Shown here one piece after another: positions 15,980 through 24,160 of a stretch of DNA of 47,237 nucleotides. Below the pieces are notes generated by a model. It saw nothing but the letters and a program-made list of their open reading frames with translations, ran no database searches and was not told the origin of the DNA. Position 1 is the stretch's first letter. Each line of letters starts with the position of its first letter. The translations under genes and the position numbers were made by a program. The DNA is from an uncultured Clostridia bacterium (GTDB taxonomy: Bacteria > Bacillota > Clostridia > TANB77 > CAG-465), in NCBI GenBank assembly GCA_947630145.1, contig CANRGL010000005.1, forward strand, positions 1-47,237, written 5' to 3'.

Positions 15980-16867
15980 ATGAAAAATCAAGATATTTTA
16001 AAAAAATATTTGGCACATAATGATAATGTTAGAGTAGTTATATGTGATGTAACTAATATGGTAAAAGAAATAAGGATGATACATAATTTATCTAATACTG
16101 TAACAGTAGCATTAGGTAGAGTGATAGCTATAACTACAATTATGTCTTCTTTATTAGATAATAAAGAAGATAGGTTAAGCATACAAATTTCGGGTAATGG
16201 ACCAGTAGGAAATATAATTACTTGTGGAAATTATAATCTTGAAATAAAAGGATACGTTAGTAATCCTGAGATTGAACTTAAAAATGTTAATGGTAAGTAT
16301 AATGTAGCAGAGCTTATAGGTCAAGGTATGCTTACAGTAATAAAAGATATAGGATTAAAAGAACCATATATTGGTAAATGCAAGCTATTAACATCACAAA
16401 TTGCGGAAGATTTTGCATATTATTATTTGATGTCCGAACAGACTCCATCAATTGTATCTTTAGGAGTTAATTTAGATAAATTTGGAAATGTATTAAAAGC
16501 ATCTGGCTATTTTATACAACCTTTGCCAGATTGTCCAAGTGAAATAATAGATACATTAGAAAAGGCAAATAAAGATATTAAAAGTGTAACTAGTATGATG
16601 ATGGATTTAGATAATATGTTAGATGTTGCTAAGGTTATAACTGCTGATAATAATGTAAAAGAGATATACTCTAAAGCTCCAAAATTATTATGTGATTGCA
16701 ATGATATTAGAATTAAAAATGCAATAATTTCTATGGGATATAAAGAGGCTAAAAATATTATAGAAGAAAATAATGGTAAAATAGAAATAAAATGCAATTT
16801 TTGTAATAAGGTATATAGTTTTAATGAAAATGATATAAATAGTATATTTAAAAATGAAGGAAATTAA
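15980..16867 (+). CDS. hslO: Redox-regulated chaperone Hsp33
   Basis: A 295-residue Hsp33. The N-terminal part has SGNGPVGNIITCGN and the C-terminal zinc centre is CDC (about residues 251-253) plus CNFC (about 282-285). Oxidation of these four cysteines releases zinc and activates the holdase. ATG 15980 follows GGAGGT. It overlaps or nearly touches rluD, so both are co-transcribed. Confidence 0.93.
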   Translation: MKNQDILKKYLAHNDNVRVVICDVTNMVKEIRMIHNLSNTVTVALGRVIAITTIMSSLLDNKEDRLSIQISGNGPVGNIITCGNYNLEIKGYVSNPEIELKNVNGKYNVAELIGQGMLTVIKDIGLKEPYIGKCKLLTSQIAEDFAYYYLMSEQTPSIVSLGVNLDKFGNVLKASGYFIQPLPDCPSEIIDTLEKANKDIKSVTSMMMDLDNMLDVAKVITADNNVKEIYSKAPKLLCDCNDIRIKNAIISMGYKEAKNIIEENNGKIEIKCNFCNKVYSFNENDINSIFKNEGN

Positions 16868-16871
16868 TGAT

Positions 16872-17801
16872 ATGGAATATATTGTAGATAGTATTAATGT
16901 AAAGAAAAGATTAGATAAGTATATATTAGAAAAAAATCCTGATTTAACTAGGAGTTATATTAAAAATTTAATAGAAAATGAATGTATTACTGTAAATGGT
17001 AAAAAAGAAAAATCAGGATATAGTTTAAAAAATAATGACATAATTAAAGTAGATATAAAAGAAAATACACTAAGCGATATAAAACCAGAAGATATTGCTC
17101 TTAATATAATATATGAAGATAATGATATAATTATAGTTGATAAGCCTAAAGGTATGGTTGTGCATCCAGCAAATGGTAATTATGAAGGAACATTAGTAAA
17201 TGCACTTATGTATTCTCATAAAGATAAATTATCAGGAATAAATGGAAGTATAAGGCCAGGTATTGTACATAGAATTGATAAAAATACTTCTGGAATTTTA
17301 GTAATTGCAAAAAATGATAATACACATAAGAAATTGTCTAGTATTTTTAAAACGCATGATATTACAAGAGAATATATCGCACTTGTTAAAGGAATAGTAA
17401 AACAAGATAAATTTACTATTAATATGCCAATTGGTAGAAGTATAAAAGATAGGAAAAAAATGGCAGTTACAAATAAAAATAGTAGAAATGCTATTACACA
17501 TATTGAGGTTATAAAACGCTTTTACTCATCTAATGTAACATTGATAAAGGCTTGTCTTGAAACTGGAAGAACACACCAAATACGTGTGCATATGGCATAT
17601 ATAAATCATCCACTTGTTGGAGATGATACATATGGAAAGAAGGACAATAAATTTAAAATATCAGGACAAATGTTACATGCAAGATTATTAGGATTTAACC
17701 ATCCAACTACTAACAAGTATGTTGAATTTCATAGTGATATACCAAAGGAATTTAAAGATTTAATTACTACTTTACAAAGAAAAGAAGATGCTAGCAAATA
17801 G
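16872..17801 (+). CDS. rluD: RluA-family 23S rRNA pseudouridine synthase (RluD type)
   Basis: A 309-residue protein with an N-terminal S4 domain (KKRLDKYIL...) and a catalytic domain with HRIDKNTSGILVIAK (catalytic Asp) and LETGRTHQIRVHM. RluD modifies helix 69 of 23S rRNA. I prefer ATG 16872, 10 bases after GAAGGA, to the in-frame ATG 16854 inside hslO, which has no good site. The gene starts 4 bases after the hslO stop. Confidence 0.88.
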   Translation: MEYIVDSINVKKRLDKYILEKNPDLTRSYIKNLIENECITVNGKKEKSGYSLKNNDIIKVDIKENTLSDIKPEDIALNIIYEDNDIIIVDKPKGMVVHPANGNYEGTLVNALMYSHKDKLSGINGSIRPGIVHRIDKNTSGILVIAKNDNTHKKLSSIFKTHDITREYIALVKGIVKQDKFTINMPIGRSIKDRKKMAVTNKNSRNAITHIEVIKRFYSSNVTLIKACLETGRTHQIRVHMAYINHPLVGDDTYGKKDNKFKISGQMLHARLLGFNHPTTNKYVEFHSDIPKEFKDLITTLQRKEDASK

Positions 17802-17896
17802 TTTTTGCTAGCATAAGGGGAAAATATATATTAACATAGGCCTATGATAATATATAATATGAATTATAAAATAAATTGTGATAAGAAGGATAAATT

Positions 17897-18589
17897 ATGA
17901 TAAGATTAAATAAATATATTTCAGAATGTGGAGTTTGTTCTAGAAGAAATGCAGATAAATTAATACAAAATATGAAAGTTCAAGTAAATGGTATAATTCA
18001 GAGCAGTTTAGGTACAAAAATAGATGAAAAAAACGATATAATAAAAGTAAACGGGAATGTTATAACAAAAAGTAATAAATTAATATATATAAAATTAAAT
18101 AAACCAAAGGGCTATGTTACTACTAGTAAAGAACAATTTCAAAGAAAATGCGTACTAGATTTATTAGATATAGATACAAGAGTGTTTCCAATTGGAAGAT
18201 TGGATATGTATACCGAGGGTTTATTACTTCTTACAAATGATGGTGATTTTGCAAATAAAATGATGCATCCTAGAAATAAAATAGAAAAAACATATATTGC
18301 TAAAGTAAGTGGAAATATAACAGAAGAAAAATTAGATATGCTTAGAAAAGGAGTAGATATTGGAGGATATATAACTAAAGAGGCAAAAGTACGATATCTA
18401 GGAGAAAATAAGATAGAGATAATAATATCTGAAGGAAAAAACAGACAGGTAAGAAAGATGTGTGAAAAAGTCAATTTAAAAGTTTTAGAACTAAGAAGGG
18501 AAAAAATTGGAAATTTGAGTTTAGGAAATTTAAAAGTAGGAAAATATGTTTTCTTAGATAAAAAAGAAGCATATGAAATAATAAGATAG
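17897..18589 (+). CDS. rluB: RsuA/RluB-family pseudouridine synthase
   Basis: A 230-residue protein: S4 domain MIRLNKYISECGVCSRRNADKLI, then the family motif IGRLDMYTEGLLLLTNDGDF with the catalytic Asp, and ISEGKNRQVRKMCE. RluB acts on 23S U2605; RsuA on 16S rRNA is less likely because of the Firmicutes setting and length. The gene stands alone, 95 bases after rluD, with AAGAAGGA before the ATG. Confidence 0.9.
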   Translation: MIRLNKYISECGVCSRRNADKLIQNMKVQVNGIIQSSLGTKIDEKNDIIKVNGNVITKSNKLIYIKLNKPKGYVTTSKEQFQRKCVLDLLDIDTRVFPIGRLDMYTEGLLLLTNDGDFANKMMHPRNKIEKTYIAKVSGNITEEKLDMLRKGVDIGGYITKEAKVRYLGENKIEIIISEGKNRQVRKMCEKVNLKVLELRREKIGNLSLGNLKVGKYVFLDKKEAYEIIR

Positions 18590-18708
18590 AAACTGTAAAG
18601 AATTCCTAAGGAAGTTAGTAAAAAGTAAAGTAAAACCAAATTATATTATTAAACAAAAATGTTACAAATTAATTTAAATTAAAAGTAATTAAATATTATC
18701 GAAATTTT

Positions 18709-18760
18709 AATGAGAAATGATATAGATAAAAAATTCTATTATATTTCTCATTTATTTTTT
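18709..18760 (+). terminator. Hairpin terminator after rluB
   Basis: AATGAGAAAT (18709-18718) pairs with ATTTCTCATT (18743-18752), inner TAGA/TCTA, then T-rich 18753-18760. The rest of 18590-18817 is AT-rich with no gene seen. Confidence 0.7.
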
Positions 18761-18817
18761 ATAAAATTAAATGAATAAAAAAATATAGGAAATAATAAAT
18801 AAAATACAATAAAAATA

Positions 18818-18859
18818 TTGATATTTGTGCTTACTATATGATATAATGTAAGCACAAAT
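18818..18859 (+). promoter_or_regulatory. AbiE promoter with 12-bp inverted-repeat operator
   Basis: TTGATA (18818-18823) and TATAAT (18842-18847), 18 bases apart. ATTTGTGCTTAC (18823-18834) is repeated as a perfect inverted copy at 18848-18859. The -10 box lies between the arms, so a bound protein would block the promoter. AbiEi proteins are known to repress their own operon by binding inverted repeats. Confidence 0.8.
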
Positions 18860-18877
18860 GTTAAATGGAGGACAAAT

Positions 18878-19471
18878 ATGGAAAAGTACAAAAAAATAAA
18901 AAAAATAGTTGCAAATAGCATAGGTATTATAAATAATAAATTTTTTAAAGAAAATAATATAAGTAATTATTATATTAATAAACTTATTAGTGATAAGCTT
19001 ATTGAAAGACATTCAAGAGGTATTTATATTAGAAATGATATTATAGAAGATGAGTTTTATATCTTACAACAAAAAAATAATAAGCTTGTATTTTCTTATA
19101 ATACTGCCATGTACTTTCTTGGAGAAACTGAAAGAACACCAGAGCTAATAGATATAACAACGTATAAAGGTTTCAACGTTCATAGACTTGCTAAAAATGT
19201 CAAGGCACATTATACAAATAAAGAAAATTTGTATTTAGGAGCTATTAAGGTAAAAACACCAAATGGATTTGAAGTTATATCATACAATTTGGAAAGAATA
19301 TTATGTGATCTAATAAAAAATAAACAAACAGGTGTTGATAAAGAACAAACTAATAAATTTATAAAGGAAATGTTACTAAAAAATAAAATAGACTCGAAAT
19401 TAGCAATTGAATATTCCAAAAAATTAAAATGTGAAAATAAACTAAGAAGCATTATGGAGGTGTTTATATGA
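18878..19471 (+). CDS. abiEi: AbiEi-type antitoxin / operon repressor
   Basis: A 197-residue protein with an N-terminal winged helix (about 1-50: NKFFKENNISNYYINKLISDKLIERHSRGIYI) and a C-terminal domain with LVFSYNTAMYFLGETERTPELIDI, as in AbiEi antitoxins of type IV toxin-antitoxin systems. The N-terminal domain should bind the inverted repeat at 18823-18859. Its stop overlaps the toxin start by ATGA. The pair can act as an abortive-infection defence against phage. Confidence 0.88.
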   Translation: MEKYKKIKKIVANSIGIINNKFFKENNISNYYINKLISDKLIERHSRGIYIRNDIIEDEFYILQQKNNKLVFSYNTAMYFLGETERTPELIDITTYKGFNVHRLAKNVKAHYTNKENLYLGAIKVKTPNGFEVISYNLERILCDLIKNKQTGVDKEQTNKFIKEMLLKNKIDSKLAIEYSKKLKCENKLRSIMEVFI

Positions 19472-20310
19472 TAGAGAACGTTCAAGCGTTAAAAGACAGA
19501 GCAAGAAATTTTTCAAAAGATAATAATATCTCTGTACAACAAGTCTTACAAAATTATATGTTTGAAAGATTTTTAGAGAGACTATCTGTTTCATCATATA
19601 AAGAAAAGTTTATTATAAAAGGTGGAGTATTGCTATCATCTATTATAGGCATAAACTTAAGGACAACAATGGATATAGATGCAGATATAGTTGGAATGAA
19701 ATTTGAACAAAATGAAATTGAAAAGTTAATACAAAATATCATTAGCATTGATTTAAACGATAATGTAAAAATTATATTAGATAGAATTGAAGATATTAGA
19801 GAGGATTCTGAATATGGAGGATATAAAATAAAATTAATTGCTAATTTTGCAAATTTAAAAATTCCATTTCATATTGATATATCAACTGGAGATATTATTA
19901 CTCAAAAAGCCATTGAATATAAATATAAGAAGATACTAGAAGAAGATTATATAGAAATATATACATATAATCAAGAGACTATTATAGCAGAAAAATTTCA
20001 AACAATTTTATCAAGAAAAATTGCTAATAGTAGAATGAAAGATTTTTATGATTTATATTATTTTGTAAATTTTAAATGGAAAGAAATTGATAAGACTATC
20101 TTAAAACAAGCAATATATGCTACTTTTGAAAATAGAAATACAAAAAACGATTTTAAAGACATGGAAAACATAATAGAGTCTATTTCAAAAGATAAGACAT
20201 TACATGCATTATGGAATGATTACAAGAGTAAACACAGTTATGCAAAAAATATAAGCTTTATAAAAATAATTAAAGCAATCAACTTTGTAAAAAATGAAAT
20301 TATAGATTAA
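19468..20310 (+). CDS. abiEii: AbiEii-type nucleotidyltransferase toxin
   Basis: A 280-residue protein with the nucleotidyltransferase motif GG (52-53), then RTTMDIDAD with the two catalytic Asp (D69, D71). Later EKFQTILSRK and SRMKDFYDLYYF carry the conserved Lys and Asp of the AbiEii/DUF1814 family. Toxins of this family transfer nucleotides to tRNA or a related target; the exact one here is unknown. All motif residues are intact. Starts on the ATGA overlap with abiEi, GGAGG before it. Confidence 0.88.
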   Translation: MIENVQALKDRARNFSKDNNISVQQVLQNYMFERFLERLSVSSYKEKFIIKGGVLLSSIIGINLRTTMDIDADIVGMKFEQNEIEKLIQNIISIDLNDNVKIILDRIEDIREDSEYGGYKIKLIANFANLKIPFHIDISTGDIITQKAIEYKYKKILEEDYIEIYTYNQETIIAEKFQTILSRKIANSRMKDFYDLYYFVNFKWKEIDKTILKQAIYATFENRNTKNDFKDMENIIESISKDKTLHALWNDYKSKHSYAKNISFIKIIKAINFVKNEIID

Positions 20311-20480
20311 ATAGAAAAGTTATGGATAAAGAAATATAGTTATGTAAAATAAGAGTAGTAATTAATTTTTATTATTTTTATTTTTGAGTTAATAAAAAGC
20401 ACATTAAATTTTTTTGAAAATTTTATAATAAAATTGATATTAATTTATGTAGATTTAATTTATACAATTATTGTAAAAAA

Positions 20481-20523
20481 ATTAGATTTGCATCATATTA
20501 TTGATACAAACCTAATTTTTTTT
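20481..20523. terminator. Bidirectional terminator
   Basis: ATTAGATTTGCATCA (20481-20495) pairs with TGATACAAACCTAAT (20502-20516), with A-run before and T-run after. It ends the minus gene at 20532 and could also stop abiE transcripts. 20311-20480 holds no gene I can see. Confidence 0.8.
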
Positions 20524-20531
20524 GGATTTTT

Positions 20532-21365
20532 TTATACAATTGAAGAAATATCTTGGTAGAAGTAATAATCATTAATTGATATATTTAAATCTCCATCACA
20601 GTCAGTTATATCTATCTTAAATAAGAAGGAATTATTATTTAAGTTTACATCTTCATAAATAGTTGGAGTGCCTGAAGTAGATGAAATAGATATTTTATTA
20701 AGTATTTCCTGTGATGAGAAATTTTGGAATACTCCTATAATACTAGCAATTAATACATTATCATTTAACCTTGAAACAGATATATCTGATATAGATAAAT
20801 ATTTTTCTTCCTGTTTAGAATTTTGTTCTGTAGGTTTTGCACTATCTATATTAGAAGTTTCATTTTCTTCAGTTGGTTTATCCTCGACGATGCTAGAATC
20901 TTCAGTATAATTATAATTGTCTTCATTAGAATCTACTTGTGAGTTTGAAGAAGTATTGTTATTTAAATATAGATCATCATCACTAGTAGATTGCGTAGCC
21001 TGTGTAGCTTGTGTGGATTGTGAGTCGTTACTTTCTTTTTTATGTGTAATAGTAGAAGAAGTTTTATCATTACTTGCATAAGTAGATTCTGAAGGATTGG
21101 ATTTAGCTAGTGTTTGATAAGTTTTAATAGTACCAGTATTTTCAGTTTTACTAGTATTATTAGAAGAAAAAGTAGTAATTACTATTACAATGCAAATTAT
21201 TATTGCAATGATTGATAAAAATATAATAGAAAAAGGTAAAATATTTTTAGTGGATATTTTTAACTTTTTACTATTAGGAATATATCTTTCGTATCCGTCA
21301 CAATATTCAACATAGTCTAATAAAACGAGTTCTTGTGTTTGTTCTAAGTCTTTATTTTTCTTCAT
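20532..21365 (-). CDS. Unknown single-pass membrane protein with Ser/Thr/Asn-rich linker
   Basis: A 277-residue protein I cannot assign. It has a cytoplasmic start with two Tyr-rich bits (LLDYVEYCDGYERY), one membrane segment (about 43-66, ILPFSIIFLSIIAIIICIVIVITTF), a long disordered Ser/Thr/Asn/Glu linker with a short TQA repeat, and a C-terminal beta-rich domain (about 188-277) beginning LSISDISVSRLNDN. ATG 21365 is preceded by GGAGG. No sorting signal. Confidence 0.65.
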   Translation of the reverse strand: MKKNKDLEQTQELVLLDYVEYCDGYERYIPNSKKLKISTKNILPFSIIFLSIIAIIICIVIVITTFSSNNTSKTENTGTIKTYQTLAKSNPSESTYASNDKTSSTITHKKESNDSQSTQATQATQSTSDDDLYLNNNTSSNSQVDSNEDNYNYTEDSSIVEDKPTEENETSNIDSAKPTEQNSKQEEKYLSISDISVSRLNDNVLIASIIGVFQNFSSQEILNKISISSTSGTPTIYEDVNLNNNSFLFKIDITDCDGDLNISINDYYFYQDISSIV

Positions 21366-21454
21366 ATAATTAACCTCCATAAAAATATTAATTTTTATAT
21401 AGTTTTTGTTAGTAAGTATATTATACTACAGATTACATAAAAAGTCAAGAAAAA

Positions 21455-21478
21455 ACCATATGTATTTTTACATATGGT
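21455..21478 (-). terminator. Terminator of rpsU
   Basis: ACCATATGTA (21455-21464) and TACATATGGT (21469-21478), perfect 10-bp stem with 4-base loop, and T-run on the minus strand. Confidence 0.88.
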
Positions 21479-21510
21479 CTAATATATATAATATAACAAA
21501 TAGTTACAGA

Positions 21511-21684
21511 TTAATGCTTTCTTTTTCTGGCAGCCTCTGATTTCTTTTTTCTTTTAACACTAGGTTTTTCGTAATGTTCTCTCTTACGTATTTCGGCAAG
21601 GACACCATATTTTGCACATTGTTTTTTAAATCTAGCTAATGCATTATCTAAACTTTCATTGTCTTTTACTTTTATTCCTGGCAT
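21511..21684 (-). CDS. rpsU: 30S ribosomal protein S21
   Basis: A 57-residue protein starting [20 protein letters not shown], with [18 protein letters not shown] and the basic tail [14 protein letters not shown]. This is the usual S21 length. S21 lies near the anti-Shine-Dalgarno end of 16S rRNA. GGAGGGAGGG precedes the start on the minus strand (21693-21702). Monocistronic, with its own terminator. Confidence 0.96.
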   Translation of the reverse strand: MPGIKVKDNESLDNALARFKKQCAKYGVLAEIRKREHYEKPSVKRKKKSEAARKRKH

Positions 21685-21842
21685 TTTGTTTCCCTCCCTC
21701 CGATAGGATAATATAACAAAAAATATTATATACCCTTAAAATTTACTACTAAATTATACAATAGTTTTTAATATATGTCAAGTAAACATAAGAAAAAAGT
21801 AAAAAAGTAACAAAACTTAGTAAAAATTTCATAATAAACTAA

Positions 21843-21871
21843 TTGACTAAATACAAATATTAATATATAAT
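21843..21871 (+). promoter_or_regulatory. Promoter of ctpA
   Basis: TTGACT (21843-21848), 17-base spacer, TATAAT (21866-21871), 30 bases upstream of the ctpA ATG. Confidence 0.7.
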
Positions 21872-21901
21872 TATAATGTTTATATAAAAAGAGGGATTAT
21901 A

Positions 21902-23125
21902 ATGAATAATATTTATAATGATGAACAAAATGAACGTAATTTTTCAAAAGTAATAATAATAACAGTAAGTATAGTACTATTAGTAATAGTTGTAGGTTGT
22001 ATTTTACTTGTTGGTATATCAGTGTTTAAGAATATAACACATTCAGATACTCAAGATTATTCTAAATATATGACTAGAATTGAAGATACTTTAAAAAGAA
22101 TAAAAGAAAAGTATATTGAAGACGTTGATATTGATAAATTAATAGATGGAGCAGTATCTGGGATGGTAGAAGCAACTGAAGATCCATATACAAGATATAT
22201 GGATGAGGAAGAATATAAAGAATTATTAACAGAAGGAACACAGACTTATGGAGGATTAGGTATTCATATTACCTTTGATGCTGATAGTCAAAGTATTAAA
22301 ATAATAGGAATTATGCCTAATACACCTGCAGTAGAGTCAGATTTAAAAATTGGTGATTTAATAACTAGTGTAGATTCAACACAAGTAAATATGAAAAACT
22401 ATTATGAATGTACTGATAAGTTAAAAGGTGAGGCAAATACACAAGTAAAACTTACTATAAAAAGAGATGGAAATACAATTGAAAAAACTATTACACGTGC
22501 TGATATTTTACCTAATAATGTGGAATCTGAAATAATGAATAATGATATTGGTTATATTCATATTTGGTCATTTGATAATAATGTATATAAACAATTTAAA
22601 GAAGAGTATGATAAATTAAAAGGTAAAAATATAAAAGGACTTATTATCGATGTAAGAAACAATCCTGGAGGATTAGTATCAGATACAGTATCAATATTAA
22701 AAGAAATGTTGCCAAAATGTGATATGGTAAAGCTTGTGTATAAAGATCAAAGCGAAAAAGTATATAAATGTGACGGAAAAAATGAGATAAAAATTCCTGT
22801 TGCAGTTCTTGTAAATTCATCTAGTGCAAGTGCTTCTGAGATATTAGCTAGTGCTATAAAAGATTCTAAAATAGGAGTCCTAGTAGGAACAAAAACTTTT
22901 GGAAAGGGTGTAGTTCAAGAAATAGAACCTTTAGATGATAGAGGTGCTTTGGCAATAACTGTAGCTAAGTATTATACAGCAAGTGGAGTAGAAATACACA
23001 AAAATGGTATTGAGCCTGATATAGCAGTGGATATACCAGAAGAATATTCTAAATCTTATACTATTCCGAGAGATAAAGATACGCAACTTATAAAAGCTAT
23101 TGAATATATAAATTCAAAAAAATAA
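21902..23125 (+). CDS. ctpA: S41-family carboxy-terminal processing protease
   Basis: A 407-residue protein with a membrane anchor (about 18-42), a cap region with DPYTRYMDEEEYKELL, a PDZ domain (about 112-195: GGLGIHITFDADSQSIKIIGIMPNTPA), and the S41 catalytic part with VRNNPGGL, NSSSASASEILASAIKD (catalytic Ser) and GTKTFGKGVVQ (Lys). It cleaves proteins near the C terminus outside the cell. In sporulating Firmicutes CtpB-type members act in sigma K activation; no specific role is visible here. GAGGGA site before the ATG. Confidence 0.92.
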   Translation: MNNIYNDEQNERNFSKVIIITVSIVLLVIVVGCILLVGISVFKNITHSDTQDYSKYMTRIEDTLKRIKEKYIEDVDIDKLIDGAVSGMVEATEDPYTRYMDEEEYKELLTEGTQTYGGLGIHITFDADSQSIKIIGIMPNTPAVESDLKIGDLITSVDSTQVNMKNYYECTDKLKGEANTQVKLTIKRDGNTIEKTITRADILPNNVESEIMNNDIGYIHIWSFDNNVYKQFKEEYDKLKGKNIKGLIIDVRNNPGGLVSDTVSILKEMLPKCDMVKLVYKDQSEKVYKCDGKNEIKIPVAVLVNSSSASASEILASAIKDSKIGVLVGTKTFGKGVVQEIEPLDDRGALAITVAKYYTASGVEIHKNGIEPDIAVDIPEEYSKSYTIPRDKDTQLIKAIEYINSKK

Positions 23126-23175
23126 AATGTAATAAAAATGTTACAAAGAGTATGTTAAAAAATAAAAATTAAATT

Positions 23176-23234
23176 AAATGAGTTTGTTACTAAAATATGT
23201 GTTTACATATTTTTGAAATAAACTCATTTTTTTA
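23176..23234 (+). terminator. Terminator of ctpA
   Basis: AAATGAGTTT (23176-23185) pairs with AAACTCATTT (23221-23230), with an inner AAATATGT/ACATATTT stem and T-run. Confidence 0.8.
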
Positions 23235-23247
23235 AACATTTTAATTT

Positions 23248-23276
23248 TGACAAGTATGTCATAAAATGCTATAATT
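23248..23276 (+). promoter_or_regulatory. Promoter of veg
   Basis: TTGACA (23248-23253), 17-base spacer, TATAAT (23271-23276). A consensus promoter; veg of Bacillus is also known for a very strong one. Confidence 0.85.
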
Positions 23277-23305
23277 TGACACAGAGAGGCATATAGGTGA
23301 TAAAT

Positions 23306-23590
23306 ATGGTTTCAAAAGATTCATTACTTAAAGTAAAGCAAGATGTTGAAAGCTATGTTGGACAAGAGATACTTATTAAGGCAAATATAGGTAGAAATAA
23401 ATGTGTTTGTAAAAAAGGTGTAATCGATAGCACATATTCAAACTTGTTCGTTTTCAAAGAAGCAGAAACTTCTAGTAAATTATCATATAGTTATGCAGAC
23501 TTAGTTACTAATAACTTAGAGCTTAGTTTACCAACAGGAGAGATGTTAACAAATTATGATTTTTCTACTCCAAAGTATACAAGACTTTAA
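23306..23590 (+). CDS. veg: Veg family protein
   Basis: A 94-residue small protein resembling Veg: start MVSKDSLLKVKQDVESYVGQ, then IGRNKCVCKKGVIDSTYSNLFVFK and LSYSYADLVTNNLEL, as in the Bacillus protein ([30 protein letters not shown]). Veg affects biofilm gene control and growth out of spores in Bacillus. ATG 23306 is chosen because AGGTGA (23295-23300) precedes it; the in-frame GTG 23297 lies in that site. Followed by a strong terminator. Confidence 0.9.
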   Translation: MVSKDSLLKVKQDVESYVGQEILIKANIGRNKCVCKKGVIDSTYSNLFVFKEAETSSKLSYSYADLVTNNLELSLPTGEMLTNYDFSTPKYTRL

Positions 23591-23614
23591 GAGGCGAAAT
23601 ATAAGGGTTGATTT

Positions 23615-23640
23615 AGAGCGTTTTACGCTCTTTTTTTTTT
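23615..23640 (+). terminator. Terminator of veg
   Basis: AGAGCGT (23615-23621) pairs with ACGCTCT (23625-23631) with a 3-base loop, then nine T. Confidence 0.92.
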
Positions 23641-23688
23641 GTTTAAATTTACAAAAATAATAAATAATAATAAAGAGGTAAATAATCA

Positions 23689-24160
23689 ATGAATTATAAA
23701 CTAATATCTAAAAATGCTAATAGATATATTTTGACTATATGCTTATTAGTTGCAATATTTTTAAATATATTTTTTATAATATTATCTATATTTTTGGATA
23801 TATATATACGGTAAATTTAGACTTGTAATTAATCTTGTATTACTTTCATTTATAATAGGTATGTATATATGGGCTTTTTTAATTTCTAACAGCTTATGTA
23901 ACAATTATAAATATAGTATAGATGATAATAAAATTGAAGTTGTAAAAGGATCATTAATAATTTCAAAAAAAATAATGTATATAAATAGAATATATGAAAT
24001 AGAAATAAAAAGAAGTATTTTAGGAAGAATTTTTAAAATTGCTAGTATAAAATTTTTTAGTAATGGCGGATATATTAAAATAAATTATATAGATTACAAT
24101 ATTGTAGACGATTTAGTTATGAAGGTAAAAAAAGAAATGAGCGTAAGTTATGAAAGATAA
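23689..24160 (+). pseudogene. YdbS-like PH-domain membrane protein, frameshifted
   Basis: Two reading frames make one protein. Frame A (23689-23814, 41 residues, first membrane segment) has GAGGTA before its ATG and stops at TAA 23812. Frame B is open from 23780 and continues through the second membrane segment (LVINLVLLSFIIGMYIW) and the bacterial PH domain to 24160. The switch falls near 23792-23808, where TTTTT and five AT units lie together; loss of one dinucleotide or gain of one T would explain it. The joined protein of about 157 residues looks like YdbS and overlaps the YdbT-like gene by 11 bases. It may be a pseudogene, a phase-variable gene or a sequencing error. Confidence 0.65.
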
